NCBI GenBank assembly: GCA_903907865.1
Contig: CAIVPR010000076.1
Location: 1-64,000 of the forward strand
Source of the DNA: an uncultured Acidobacteriia bacterium
GTDB lineage: Bacteria; Acidobacteriota; Terriglobia; Bryobacterales; Bryobacteraceae
Reading direction: 5' to 3'
Length of the DNA: 64,000 bases
Part shown: positions 42,938 to 52,029 of the stretch, piece after piece
Position numbering within the stretch: the first letter of the stretch is position 1
Layout: every line of letters begins with the position of its first letter
The notes under the pieces: model-generated
The model's database searches: none
What the model saw: only the letters and a program-made list of their open reading frames with translations
What the model was told of the DNA's origin: nothing
Position numbers and translations under genes: made by a program

Positions 42938-45150
42938 GTTGAGATGATATCCGATTCCGGGGCGTCCTCGACTTCCGGCACCCGCTTGAAGATCACGACC
43001 CCCAGCGGCGGCACCGTGATCGAAACGCACTGGTCATACCCGTGCCGCGCCCAAGGCAGGGTCTCCACACCGCCCAGATTCCCTTGGTTGCTGCCGCCGA
43101 AGCCCACCGCGTCCGAGTTGAACAGTTCCGCGTAGAATCCCGGCAGCGGTACCCCCACATCGTACGCATACCGCACCACCGGGGTGAAGTTGCACACCAC
43201 CACCACCTCGTCCTCCGGCTTCTTGCCGCGCCGCAGGAACGAAATAATCGATTTTTCCGTGTCCGAACAATCAATCCATTGGAACCCGGACTGGTCGAAA
43301 TCCACCTCGTGGAGTGCCGGCTCCGTCCTGTAGAACTCGTTCAGCGCCCGGACATAGTCCGCCAGCGCCGCATTCAACCCGTTGCCCAGCAGGTGCCACG
43401 GCATGGACGAGTTCTCGTCCCACTCGTTCGGATCGCCCATGTCCGACCCCATGAACAGCAGCTTCTTCCCCGGATGCGTGAACATGTAGGCCAAAAACGC
43501 GCGCACGTTGGCGAATCTTTGCCAGTCGTCGCCCGGCATCTTGCCGATCAGCGACCGCTTCAGGTGCACCACCTCGTCGTGCGAAACCGGCAGCACGAAG
43601 TTCTCGGTGAACGCGTACATCAGGCTGAACGTGATCTTCTGGTGGTAGTACTTCCGGTGGATCGGGTCGCACTTGAAGTAGTCGAACATGTCGTGCATCC
43701 AGCCCATGTTCCACTTCATGGTGAACCCGAGGCCGCCCGCCCACACCGGACGGGTCGCGCCGGGGAAGGACGTGGATTCCTCCGCGATCGTCACCGCGCC
43801 TGGCACCTCGTGCACCAATTCGTTGAAACGGCGCAGGAACGCGATGGCATCCAGATTCTCGCGCCCCCCGTACCGGTTCGGCAGCCATTCACCAGGCTTG
43901 CGCGAGAAATCCAGGTACAGCATCGAGGTGACGGCGTCGACCCGCAGCCCGTCGATGTGGTACTCCTTCAGCCAATACAGCGCGCTTGAGATCAGGAATT
44001 GCCGGACCTCGTTGCGCCCGTAGTTGAAGACCAGCGTGCCCCAGTCGGTCTGCTCGCCTTGGCGCGGATCGGCGTGTTCGTAGACGGCGGTGCCGTCGAA
44101 ACGGGCCAGGCCGTGGGCGTCCCTCGGGAAATGCGCCGGGACCCAGTCGAGGATGACGCCGATGCCGGCCTGGTGGCAGGCATCGATGAAATACATGAAG
44201 TCGTGCGGGGTGCCGAAGCGGGATGTCGGGGCGAAATAGCCGGTGACCTGGTATCCCCATGAGCCCGAAAAGGGATACTCCTGGATCGGCAGCAGTTCGA
44301 TGTGGGTATAGTTCCGATCCTTCACGTACCCCACCAGACGCTCGGCCAACTCGCGATAGGTCAGGGACCGTCCCCCCGGAGAGCGCATCCACGATTCCAG
44401 ATGGACCTCGTAGACCGACATCGGCTCGTTGAGCAGATTGCCCTCCGCGCGGCGCTCCATCCAATCGGCGTCCCCCCACTGGTAGCCCTCCAGCCGGGTG
44501 ATTACGGTTGCGGTCTTCGGCGGCACCTCGCTCTGGAATCCGAAGGGGTCGCACTTGAGCTGCTGGTGGCCATCCGCCTTGCCCCGGACCAAGTATTTGT
44601 ACGATTGCCCTTCGCGCGCCGCGGGCAGGAAGATCTCCCAAATGCCGGCCGTCCGGAGCCGCATAGGATGGCGGCGAGCGTCCCAGTCGTTGAAATCGCC
44701 GGTGACCGAGACGAATTCGGCGTTCGGGGCCCAGACTGCGAACAGCACTCCGGCAACGCCGTCCAAAACCATGGGATGCGAGCCGAGCGACTTCCACGCC
44801 TCGGCCAGATTCCCTTCGGAATGCAGGTGGAGGTCGAATTCCGAGATGACGGTCCAGAATCGGTATGGATCGTCAACGACCGCCTGCCCGCCATGGTAGT
44901 TGTCGTATCGGATCTGGTAGGAGTCCGGCTCCGTCGGCAGCGGCGCGGTGAAGAACCCGTTGTGGTGGAGCTTGTCCATCGGCACGGCCACGCCGTTGGC
45001 GAGCAACTCCGCCGACTTGGCTTGCGGCAGGAACGCGCGGACAATCCAGGATGTGCCTCCGTCGGCGCTATCGACCGGGTGCGGCCCCAGCACCCGGAAC
45101 GGGTCGCCGTGGTAACCCCCAACGATGGCATCGAACTCGGCGGCCGTCAT
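42907..45150 (-). CDS. glgB: 1,4-alpha-glucan branching enzyme
   Basis: 747 residues; makes alpha-1,6 branches in glycogen. An N-terminal CBM48-like part (GGYHGDPFRVLGPHPV, then AVWAPNAEFVSVTGDFN) precedes the GH13 barrel with the nucleophile in GLRVDAVTSMLY, the acid/base Glu in TIAEESTSFP and LPVSHDEVVH. All usual regions are present and the length is typical. The ATG overlaps the stop of the GDSL esterase gene as ATGA. No other glycogen gene is adjacent. Confidence 0.96.
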   Translation of the reverse strand: MTAAEFDAIVGGYHGDPFRVLGPHPVDSADGGTSWIVRAFLPQAKSAELLANGVAVPMDKLHHNGFFTAPLPTEPDSYQIRYDNYHGGQAVVDDPYRFWTVISEFDLHLHSEGNLAEAWKSLGSHPMVLDGVAGVLFAVWAPNAEFVSVTGDFNDWDARRHPMRLRTAGIWEIFLPAAREGQSYKYLVRGKADGHQQLKCDPFGFQSEVPPKTATVITRLEGYQWGDADWMERRAEGNLLNEPMSVYEVHLESWMRSPGGRSLTYRELAERLVGYVKDRNYTHIELLPIQEYPFSGSWGYQVTGYFAPTSRFGTPHDFMYFIDACHQAGIGVILDWVPAHFPRDAHGLARFDGTAVYEHADPRQGEQTDWGTLVFNYGRNEVRQFLISSALYWLKEYHIDGLRVDAVTSMLYLDFSRKPGEWLPNRYGGRENLDAIAFLRRFNELVHEVPGAVTIAEESTSFPGATRPVWAGGLGFTMKWNMGWMHDMFDYFKCDPIHRKYYHQKITFSLMYAFTENFVLPVSHDEVVHLKRSLIGKMPGDDWQRFANVRAFLAYMFTHPGKKLLFMGSDMGDPNEWDENSSMPWHLLGNGLNAALADYVRALNEFYRTEPALHEVDFDQSGFQWIDCSDTEKSIISFLRRGKKPEDEVVVVCNFTPVVRYAYDVGVPLPGFYAELFNSDAVGFGGSNQGNLGGVETLPWARHGYDQCVSITVPPLGVVIFKRVPEVEDAPESDIISTCDIGSSTGS

Positions 45151-45824
45151 TTGAGCACGCCCGGAACGACCTTGGCAAATTCCTGCGCGGCGAGGATTCC
45201 CACTTGTTTGCGGCCCTCCGGACCGAGGTGCGTCGTATCCGGCTTGCCGTCCTTGGTGACGGCGTTGAGCTGCGCGCAGCCCTCGGGGCCGAGCTTTTCG
45301 GCCTGTTCGCGGGTGCGTTCGTACATCTCCATGACCGGCACGTTGAGCCCCAGGGCGACGGCGCGGGTGGCGGCGACGTACGGCACCAGGGAATCGGGTT
45401 TGAATTTGCCGTCCTTCGTAAATGTCCGGCGCACAATGGAGGTCACCAGGATCGGCTTGGCCCCCGCGGCCCGCGCCTCGCCGATGTAACGGGCGAGATT
45501 GTCGCGGTACGACGTTGCCGCGTCGGTTTCTCGCTCCGGCCCCTTTCCCGGAACGTCGTTGTGGCCGAACTGGATCAGGATGTAGTCGGGCTTTTCGGCG
45601 AGCGCCGGGGCCCAGTGGTCCTCGTCGCGGAAGCTCTTTGTGCTGCGGCCGTTCAGCGCGAGGTTGACCACCTTGACGTTGGGCCCGAGCGAATCGCGGA
45701 AGCCGGTCCCCCAGCCGCCTTCGTCGTTGACGGTGGAATCGCCCACCAGCACGACCTTGATCTGTTGGGCTGGCACTACCATGGCAGCCGCTCCGAGAAG
45801 CATCAGAACTTGGAAAAGCCTCAC
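45147..45824 (-). CDS. Secreted GDSL/SGNH esterase (rhamnogalacturonan acetylesterase-like)
   Basis: 225 residues from a GTG (45822-45824) that gives a clean signal peptide (FQVLMLLGAAAMVVPAQ). SGNH blocks are VLVGDSTVND (catalytic Ser), NGRSTKS (Gly), IQFGHND (Asn) and the Asp/His pair in DTTHLGPEG. The order and length fit CE12-type acetylesterases that remove acetyl groups from pectic polysaccharides. The -10 box lies six bases before the GTG; it diverges from the biotin carboxylase gene. Confidence 0.88.
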   Translation of the reverse strand: MRLFQVLMLLGAAAMVVPAQQIKVVLVGDSTVNDEGGWGTGFRDSLGPNVKVVNLALNGRSTKSFRDEDHWAPALAEKPDYILIQFGHNDVPGKGPERETDAATSYRDNLARYIGEARAAGAKPILVTSIVRRTFTKDGKFKPDSLVPYVAATRAVALGLNVPVMEMYERTREQAEKLGPEGCAQLNAVTKDGKPDTTHLGPEGRKQVGILAAQEFAKVVPGVLK

Positions 45825-45830
45825 GGGTTC

Positions 45831-45836
45831 ATAGTA
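45831..45836 (-). promoter_or_regulatory. -10 box of the GDSL esterase gene (leaderless arrangement)
   Basis: On the minus strand TACTAT is followed by GAACCC and then the GTG start at 45824. No ribosome binding site fits in the six bases, so the mRNA probably starts at the start codon. Confidence 0.5.
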
Positions 45837-45851
45837 CAAGGTTGCGCTGGT

Positions 45852-45857
45852 TACAAT
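45852..45857 (+). promoter_or_regulatory. -10 box of the biotin carboxylase gene (leaderless arrangement)
   Basis: TACAAT stands nine bases before the GTG at 45867. It is only 15 bases from the opposing TACTAT of the GDSL gene, so the two divergent promoters share a very small region and polymerases may compete. Confidence 0.55.
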
Positions 45858-45866
45858 CGAACTCTG

Positions 45867-47366
45867 GTGTTCCAAAAAGTCCTGGTTGCCAATCGCGGCG
45901 AAATTGCCCTGCGCGTCATCCGCACCCTGCGGGAGATGGGGATCCGTTCGGTCGCCGTTTATTCCGATGCCGACCGCGCGTCGCTGCACGTCCGCAAGGC
46001 CGACGAGGCCGCCCATTTGGGACCGTCGGCGTCGTCGGAGAGCTACCTTTCGATCCCCAAGATACTGGACGCGGCGCGCAGGCATGGTGCCGAGGCGATC
46101 CATCCGGGCTACGGCTTTCTCAGCGAGAACGCGGCCTTTGCGCAAGCTTGCGAAGACGCCGGGATCGTGTTCATCGGGCCGTCTGCGCGGTCGATCCGGC
46201 TGATGGGCTCGAAGACGGGCGCGCGGCAGGTGGCCAAGGACGGCGGCGCGCCGATTGTGCCCGGGACGGAACAGGGGCTGACGTCGCCGGACGAGGCACT
46301 GGAATTTGCCCGCGCTGCCGGGTTTCCGGTGATGCTTAAGGCGGTCGCGGGCGGCGGCGGCAAAGGCATGCGGCGCGTGGACCGCGAGGTAGATCTACGC
46401 TCGTTGTTTGAAAGCGCGTCGAGCGAGGCGGCACGGTCGTTCGGCGACGGTCGCGTGTATGTCGAAAAGCTCATTGAAAACGCTCGTCATATCGAGGTGC
46501 AAGTGTTTGGCGACCACCACGGGAACATGGTGCACCTCGGGGAGCGCGAGTGTTCGGTACAAAGGCGGCACCAGAAGGTGATCGAAGAGTCGCCGTCGCC
46601 GTTGGTGGCCAGGATGCCGGGTCTGCGTGAGCGGATGGGCGAGGCGGCGATCAAGGCGGCCCGCGCGGCTGGTTATTACAACGCGGGGACGGTCGAATTC
46701 CTGGCCGACAATGACGGGAATTTCTATTTCCTTGAGATGAACACGCGGTTGCAGGTGGAGCATCCCGTGACCGAGATGGTGACAGGCCTGGATCTGGTGC
46801 GGATGCAACTGGAGGTGGCGGCGGGCGGCGTATTGCCGATCCGCCAGGAGGACGTGGTTTTGCGCGGGGCGGCGGTCGAGTGCCGGATCTACGCGGAGGA
46901 CCCGGCGAATAATTTCTTCCCGTCGCCGGGGCGGATTGCGAGGTTGGCGGAGCCTTCGGGGCCGGGCGTACGGTTGGATTCCGGTGTGTACCAGGGATGG
47001 ACGGTGCCGGTGGAGTACGACCCGATGCTCGCGAAGCTGATCACGTGGGCCGGGACGAGGGATTACGCGATTGACCGGATGCTACGGGCGCTGGGGGAAT
47101 ACCATGTGGGCGGGATCAGGTCGAATTTGGGGTTGTTCCCGCTGATTCTCAATTCGGCGGGATTTAGGGCGGGGGATTTGGATACCGGGTTCTTGGATCG
47201 ATTTCTGGCAGCCGGCGTGGATTGGGAACCGGCGGCTCCGGCGGAGTTTGCGGGGATCGCGGCGCTGGTGGCGATGGCGGACCGGAAGCCGGAAGCGGCA
47301 CCGGTGGCTGCGGGCCCGTCAACCTCGCGTTGGCTGGCAACCGGCCGGGCGGAGAACCTCCGATGA
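45867..47366 (+). CDS. accC: Biotin carboxylase subunit of an acyl-CoA carboxylase
   Basis: 499 residues from GTG. ATP-grasp biotin carboxylase landmarks are KVLVANRGEIALRVIRT, the glycine-rich VAGGGGKGMR, HLGERECSVQRRHQKVIEE (in pieces: HLGERECSVQ, RHQKVIEE) and EMNTRLQVEHPVTEM. It carboxylates biotin with bicarbonate and ATP. The C-terminal extension of about 50 residues fits acyl-CoA carboxylase alpha subunits (MccA/PccA-like). A separate biotin carrier gene follows 94 bases later, and no carboxyltransferase is adjacent; accD lies 5 kb away. The longer open frame back to 45051 is antisense shadow of glgB. Confidence 0.92.
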   Translation: MFQKVLVANRGEIALRVIRTLREMGIRSVAVYSDADRASLHVRKADEAAHLGPSASSESYLSIPKILDAARRHGAEAIHPGYGFLSENAAFAQACEDAGIVFIGPSARSIRLMGSKTGARQVAKDGGAPIVPGTEQGLTSPDEALEFARAAGFPVMLKAVAGGGGKGMRRVDREVDLRSLFESASSEAARSFGDGRVYVEKLIENARHIEVQVFGDHHGNMVHLGERECSVQRRHQKVIEESPSPLVARMPGLRERMGEAAIKAARAAGYYNAGTVEFLADNDGNFYFLEMNTRLQVEHPVTEMVTGLDLVRMQLEVAAGGVLPIRQEDVVLRGAAVECRIYAEDPANNFFPSPGRIARLAEPSGPGVRLDSGVYQGWTVPVEYDPMLAKLITWAGTRDYAIDRMLRALGEYHVGGIRSNLGLFPLILNSAGFRAGDLDTGFLDRFLAAGVDWEPAAPAEFAGIAALVAMADRKPEAAPVAAGPSTSRWLATGRAENLR

Positions 47367-47459
47367 CGTTCTGTTTCTGTATGGGGCAGCCACTCAGCGC
47401 CGCCGCAGCCAAACGAAGAACAGGCGTCGACAGGATTGCGTGCGCCACGGGGGCAACCA

Positions 47460-47888
47460 ATGATCCGCGTTAACGGTACCCCAACCTCCCCCACCACCGG
47501 AGCCTCCGTCGAACGGGTCGCCGACGGCCTCTATTCCGTCCTTCTCGACGGCACCTCCTACGAGGTCCGCGTCCTCGGCAACACTATCACCGTCAACAAC
47601 CACCCCTTCGACGTCGAAATCGAGGATCCCCGCCGCTGGAAGCGCTCCGGTTCCGCCGCCGGTGCCCACGGACGCGCCACCATCAACTCGCCCATGCCTG
47701 GCAAGGTCGTTCGCCTCCTCGTCCAACTCGGCGACCAAGTCGAAGCCGGGCAGGGAATCGTCGTTGTCGAGGCCATGAAAATGCAGAACGAACTCAAGTC
47801 GCCGAAGGCTGGCCGGGTCGCCGAAATCCGTGTCTCGGAGAACGATGGCGTCGCGGCCGGCACCGTCCTCGTGGTCATAGGCGAATAG
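47460..47888 (+). CDS. Biotin carboxyl carrier protein
   Basis: 142 residues from the ATG at 47460. The C-terminal biotinyl domain has INSPMPGKVVRLLVQLGDQVEAG and the biotin-lysine motif VEAMKMQNEL. The N-terminal 60 residues resemble the connector region between carboxylase and carrier in fused acyl-CoA carboxylases, so this looks like the carrier half of a split alpha subunit that works with the gene upstream. Confidence 0.9.
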   Translation: MIRVNGTPTSPTTGASVERVADGLYSVLLDGTSYEVRVLGNTITVNNHPFDVEIEDPRRWKRSGSAAGAHGRATINSPMPGKVVRLLVQLGDQVEAGQGIVVVEAMKMQNELKSPKAGRVAEIRVSENDGVAAGTVLVVIGE

Positions 47889-47923
47889 CTGATCGGCGTT
47901 GGCCAATAATGGAGTAGAGCGCT

Positions 47924-48712
47924 ATGGACCAATATTGGGAAGGGCCCGCCACCGGTCCGGTCTGCCCGGAATGCAACGGCACCGGCTGGAAGATTGTCGA
48001 GCAGGAAGAGCTTTCCGGCGCCCGCCGTTGCGGCTGCGTCGCCGTGGACCGCGCCAACCGGGTTATCGCCGGTTCCGACATCCCGCTGCTTTACCAGGAA
48101 GCAGCCTTCGACAACTTCCTGCTGCCCCGTGACAACCCCATCGCCTACCGCGAGCTCACAGAGGTCTACATGACTGTCCGGGCCTACGCGCGCGAATTCC
48201 CCAACACCAAAAAGCCCGGCATCCTGCTGATGGGCGACACGGGCACCGGCAAAACCCACCTCGCCGTGGCCGCCTTCCGGGCCATCCTCGCCAAGGGTTT
48301 CGAAGGCATCTTTTTCGACTACCAGAACCTCCTCGACCGCATCCGCCAAGGTTACGACTCCACGTCGAACTCCACCGACAAGGAGACCTATCGCGTCGCA
48401 CTGGACAAGGAAATTCTGCTGTTGGACGACCTCGGGGCGCACCGCGTCACCGACTGGGTCGAGGACACGGTGACCTCGATCATCACCTACCGCTGCAACA
48501 ACCGCAAGCCCCTCATAGCCACCACCAATCTCATCGACCAGGACGCAGGCTACAACACCTTCGAAAAAGGCGCGGCGGGCAAAATGGACCACCGGACCAC
48601 ACTAACTGAACGTATCGGTCCGCGGGCCCGCTCGCGTCTATTCGAAATGTGTCGTGTCGTCAAGATGCCTGTGATCGAGGACTACCGCATCCGCAAGCAG
48701 GGTCCCGCATGA
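47924..48712 (+). CDS. DnaC/DnaI-like AAA+ helicase-loader protein
   Basis: 262 residues. An N-terminal zinc-finger-like pair CPECNGTGW and RRCGCV is followed by an AAA+ domain with Walker A GDTGTGKTH, Walker B ILLLDDLGA and sensor I IATTNL. This is the plan of DnaC/DnaI-type loaders that place the replicative helicase. GGAG precedes the ATG. Its stop overlaps the next start as ATGA, linking it to a secreted protein with no evident relation. Confidence 0.87.
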   Translation: MDQYWEGPATGPVCPECNGTGWKIVEQEELSGARRCGCVAVDRANRVIAGSDIPLLYQEAAFDNFLLPRDNPIAYRELTEVYMTVRAYAREFPNTKKPGILLMGDTGTGKTHLAVAAFRAILAKGFEGIFFDYQNLLDRIRQGYDSTSNSTDKETYRVALDKEILLLDDLGAHRVTDWVEDTVTSIITYRCNNRKPLIATTNLIDQDAGYNTFEKGAAGKMDHRTTLTERIGPRARSRLFEMCRVVKMPVIEDYRIRKQGPA

Positions 48713-50634
48713 TTCGCGCCCTCGCGTTGCTGCTGCTCTCCAGCGCAACGGCGTCCGCGTGGGTGGAGTCCGTGGAGTTTCCCTGGAATGCGCTGCCGCG
48801 TGAAACCTGGGAGCCGCGCCTGGTCTGGCTCAAGGAAATCGGAATCACGCGCGTCGCCCTGCCGGCTGGCGACCTCGCCCGCATGGAGGAACTGGCCCGC
48901 CTGTTGAAGCGCCTTGATCTCGAGGCGGAACTGGAAGGCCCCATGCCCGCGGCGCTCGAGCCCTACCGCCGATCCCACGCGGGGCCTTTCGCGGACCCCA
49001 TGCCGGGCACCAGCCGCCTCTCAGCGACCGCGCAGGACGCCCTGCCGCGTGCGAGGAGACTGCTGTCCACCGGCAAGCCCGGACTGGTCTGGGCCGATGC
49101 CTTCGACACCCTCGGCCCGTCTGGTTACAAGGCCGGAGCTGTGGGATTCTCCGGGCAGGAGCGCGCCGGAGCACTGGCATTGCGGCGCAGCGCCCAGCTA
49201 TCGCGATATTGGGGTGCGGCGATGTCCACACTGTCGCCCGCCCCCGGTGCCGCAGCCAAGATTCCGTCCGAGGTGCTCTCGGTCCAGCAATTCGCTTCCG
49301 CCAAGGGTGTCTCGTTTGTGGCCGCAGCCAACTCCGGTGCGCGGCCGTGGATGGGCGACCTTCGCGCCATCGGCCCCCAGCGCCGCGTCGTGAACCTTCC
49401 CGCCGTCACCATCCCGCCCCACGACGCGCTCTGGCTGCCGGTAAACGTCCCGTTGATGGCTGGTCCGCTCTGCAAGGATTGCACCGCCTTTGCGACTGTC
49501 GACCGCCTTGTCTACGCCACCACGGAGCTGACCGCGATGGAGTACGAAAACGGGGTCCTTGCCATGGAATTCTCCTCCCCGAACGGCGGCGAGGCTCTGC
49601 TGCAGCTTTCCCGCGAGCCCTCCGGCCCCTACGTGGCTGGCGGCCATCCCAACTCCGCAGATTGGGACGAGAAGACGAAGACCGTGCGCCTGTCCATTCC
49701 GCGCGGCACCGGTCGCGCCAACAGGGTTCGCGTTGCCTTGGCGATCGAGGCCCCGGACCAGACCGCGTTCTTCGACGATGTTCATGTGCTTCTGATCGGC
49801 GAAGAGAATCGGCTCCCTGTGAAGTTTTCCTCCGAAGCGATCGCCCAGCGATCCCGCCTTCGGACGGTGCCGACCTTCCAGGCTGCGGAGGATGCGGGAC
49901 CGGACGGGTCCAAGAGCGCCCTGCAGACGGTCTACCGCGTGCAGGTTCCGGCGTCCGCCATCCCAGGGGATTGGGCGGATCTCTCGCTCGAAGCCGACGG
50001 TTCCCGCATGAGCCACTTCCGGCCCGTGCTGCTGCGCCCTGTGGAACTTCGCTTCACCGACGCGATATCGGTGCGGGTGGCGACATCGGCCAACCTGCCC
50101 CTGACGCCCGCGGCGATTCCAGTCAACCAGCGCGGCGGCCGGGACCTTGGCATAGAGGTTCGAAACAACGCCCCCGCGATCCGCACTTTTGTTGTTCGCA
50201 TGGAGGCCGATGGGTTGGAGTTTTCGCCGGACCACATCCAGGTCACGGTCGGGGCCTCCACCCAGCGCGAGGTTTCGTTCCGGGTCTTCACCCGCGGGGC
50301 CGTTTCCGGGGTGCACAACGGGCGGGCGGTCGTTGGCGGGGATGCCTCTACAGAAACCCCCGTGCGCTTCCTCGTGGTGCCGCCGAACGGCGCGGTGGCC
50401 TATTCGGCCAACGGTTTCTCTTTCCTCGAAAGTGCCAAGACCCGAGCCTCGTTTCTGCCGGGCCGATGGCTGGAATGGATCAACAAGGACAATGGCCAGA
50501 ACGCGATCCCCGCCGGGGGCAATGCATTTGCGCCCGGTGCGATCGACATCCGCCCGGACGCCTTGGTCGTCGGCGGCCAGAAGTCAATCCGCCTGCAGGA
50601 CTTGGAATCGCTCGTTCCGGTTCCGAAACGCTGA
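48709..50634 (+). CDS. Secreted protein of unknown function
   Basis: 641 residues from the ATG at 48709. A signal peptide (IRALALLLLSSATASAW) is followed by a region of about 60 residues with WNALPRETWEPRLVWLKEIGI, reminiscent of the barrel start in some glycoside hydrolases, but no catalytic residues can be placed. A later part (NNAPAIRTFVVRMEADGLEFSP) looks like a NEW3-type beta sandwich. It is coupled to the DnaC-like gene by an ATGA overlap. No function can be named. Confidence 0.72.
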   Translation: MIRALALLLLSSATASAWVESVEFPWNALPRETWEPRLVWLKEIGITRVALPAGDLARMEELARLLKRLDLEAELEGPMPAALEPYRRSHAGPFADPMPGTSRLSATAQDALPRARRLLSTGKPGLVWADAFDTLGPSGYKAGAVGFSGQERAGALALRRSAQLSRYWGAAMSTLSPAPGAAAKIPSEVLSVQQFASAKGVSFVAAANSGARPWMGDLRAIGPQRRVVNLPAVTIPPHDALWLPVNVPLMAGPLCKDCTAFATVDRLVYATTELTAMEYENGVLAMEFSSPNGGEALLQLSREPSGPYVAGGHPNSADWDEKTKTVRLSIPRGTGRANRVRVALAIEAPDQTAFFDDVHVLLIGEENRLPVKFSSEAIAQRSRLRTVPTFQAAEDAGPDGSKSALQTVYRVQVPASAIPGDWADLSLEADGSRMSHFRPVLLRPVELRFTDAISVRVATSANLPLTPAAIPVNQRGGRDLGIEVRNNAPAIRTFVVRMEADGLEFSPDHIQVTVGASTQREVSFRVFTRGAVSGVHNGRAVVGGDASTETPVRFLVVPPNGAVAYSANGFSFLESAKTRASFLPGRWLEWINKDNGQNAIPAGGNAFAPGAIDIRPDALVVGGQKSIRLQDLESLVPVPKR

Positions 50635-50681
50635 GCCTCTCGCAATCAGCGCGAGACCCTTGCAAGCCCGCCCAAAATACT

Positions 50682-51581
50682 CTAATCCGCTTGGGCCAAC
50701 CGGGCGCTGCCGGGACCAATGTGGATGTGCGGGCCCGTTGCCTTGCCGGGTACCGCGCTCCGGAATGCAAAATACGGAATCTGGTTCACCTCGAGGAAGT
50801 GGACCAGCCACTGGCCCTCGGTTTGGTCCGGACTTACAGCCACATCGATGCGGCCCCGATGGTCGAAGTGCATGGCCTTGTGCGTGGCCGTCTCGCCGTC
50901 GGCGCTGATCGGCATGGGACGCGCGAAACGGGCCTGGAAAGCTCCCGCGATGCGGTCCCGGTCCACGTTTGTGAAGACGCCGTGTCCATCGAACTTCGTG
51001 TAGACCGTCCCCGCCCATTCGGGATGCGACTCGACCTGCAGTTCAATGCTGGCCAGCGATCTTTCGATCCGAAGCGATTCCGCAATCTGCTGGATCAAAA
51101 GCGCCCGCGTCTGCGCCAAGCGCAGTTCATTCTGCGCGAGTTCAAAATCCGCGTCGGTGGCCTCCGCTTCCGACCGCGACACCACTCCGGAACTGGCCAA
51201 TTGCCGCATGCGCATCATGTCGGCCTGGCGCCGCACCAGCATCCGCTGCGCGATGCGGATCAACTGGTCCGCCTGCTCGGGGAGCAACTCCTTGTTGTAC
51301 AGATACTTGTGGAGGATCGACATGTCCTTGGCGTCCTCGATCCCTTCGAGGGCGCGCTGGTAGCGCACTAAAGGCACCGCGCCGTGCGAGATCAGGGAAC
51401 GGACACGCTCCATGTTCTCCATCGCACGGGTCACGGAGGGGTCCGTCAAATCGGGCTGGAGTTCGGGAACCTGGGGCTGTTCCACTTCCTGGCCTCCGGC
51501 CTGCTGGGGGGACGGAACGGCCTCTTGGGCTGACATTGAGCTGATGAACAGCGCCGCTAGCGCGGCAAATCGGTAGAACAC
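50682..51581 (-). CDS. Secreted coiled-coil protein with a C-terminal GPHIHIG motif
   Basis: 299 residues from a GTG (51579-51581). A signal peptide (FAALAALFISSMSAQ) is followed by a Pro/Gln-rich linker, a long helical segment (about 60-170, heptad-like, for example EATDADFELAQNELRLAQTRAL) and a C-terminal domain with SADGETATHKAMHFDHRGRIDV (in part) and GPHIHIGPGS. The His-x-Asp and His-x-His motifs resemble the zinc site of M15-type peptidases, so a cell-wall enzyme is possible but unproven. The -10 box is nine bases before the start. Confidence 0.72.
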   Translation of the reverse strand: MFYRFAALAALFISSMSAQEAVPSPQQAGGQEVEQPQVPELQPDLTDPSVTRAMENMERVRSLISHGAVPLVRYQRALEGIEDAKDMSILHKYLYNKELLPEQADQLIRIAQRMLVRRQADMMRMRQLASSGVVSRSEAEATDADFELAQNELRLAQTRALLIQQIAESLRIERSLASIELQVESHPEWAGTVYTKFDGHGVFTNVDRDRIAGAFQARFARPMPISADGETATHKAMHFDHRGRIDVAVSPDQTEGQWLVHFLEVNQIPYFAFRSAVPGKATGPHIHIGPGSARLAQAD

Positions 51582-51590
51582 TCTATTTTC

Positions 51591-51596
51591 ATAGTA
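51591..51596 (-). promoter_or_regulatory. -10 box of the coiled-coil gene (leaderless arrangement)
   Basis: On the minus strand TACTAT, then nine A/G-rich bases, then the GTG at 51581. The opposite strand carries TACGAT at 51595-51600, a possible -10 for rsfS. Confidence 0.5.
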
Positions 51597-51657
51597 CGAT
51601 AGGAACTGAGGATAAGTTCTGACCCCGACGGAAACCCAAGAAGCGCAGCAGGAAGAG

Positions 51658-52029
51658 TTGAACGAACAGGGCGAGGTGGTTGTCGACGAGACACCCAACT
51701 GGCTGGTCGCGGTCCGCGCCGCCGAGGATAAAAAGGCCACCAACATCGTGGTGCTCGATCTTCGTGAAATCACCAGTTTCACCGACTTCTTCGTCATCTG
51801 CACCGGCTCCAACCCCAAGCAGATCCAAGCAATCAGCGACGAGGTCCAAACACGCCTGAAGGCCCGGCGCGAGTACGCAAGCGGCATTGAAGGCTACGAG
51901 GCCGGCGAATGGGTGCTCGGCGACTACCTGGACCTCGTGGTCCACGTTTTCAACGAGAAGGCCCGGGAATTCTTCGACCTCGACCGCCTCTGGCGCGACG
52001 CCAGAATCGTCGAAATTCCAGCCGAGTGA
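51658..52029 (+). CDS. rsfS: Ribosomal silencing factor RsfS
   Basis: 123 residues. RsfS landmarks are LDLREITSFTDFFVICTGSNPKQIQAI (in part), EGYEAGEWVLGDYLDLVVHVF and the C-terminal YxLExLW-like REFFDLDRLW. It binds ribosomal protein L14 and keeps subunits apart in starvation. The start is uncertain: the TTG at 51658 is used here, preceded by GGAAGAG; the frame is open further up without a good start. Its stop overlaps rlmH as GTGA, a typical pair. Confidence 0.93.
   Translation: MNEQGEVVVDETPNWLVAVRAAEDKKATNIVVLDLREITSFTDFFVICTGSNPKQIQAISDEVQTRLKARREYASGIEGYEAGEWVLGDYLDLVVHVFNEKAREFFDLDRLWRDARIVEIPAE

Noticed and set aside
45051-45866. N-terminal extension of the biotin carboxylase
   Set aside because: It runs antisense through glgB and the GDSL gene; homologous sequence begins at the GTG at 45867.
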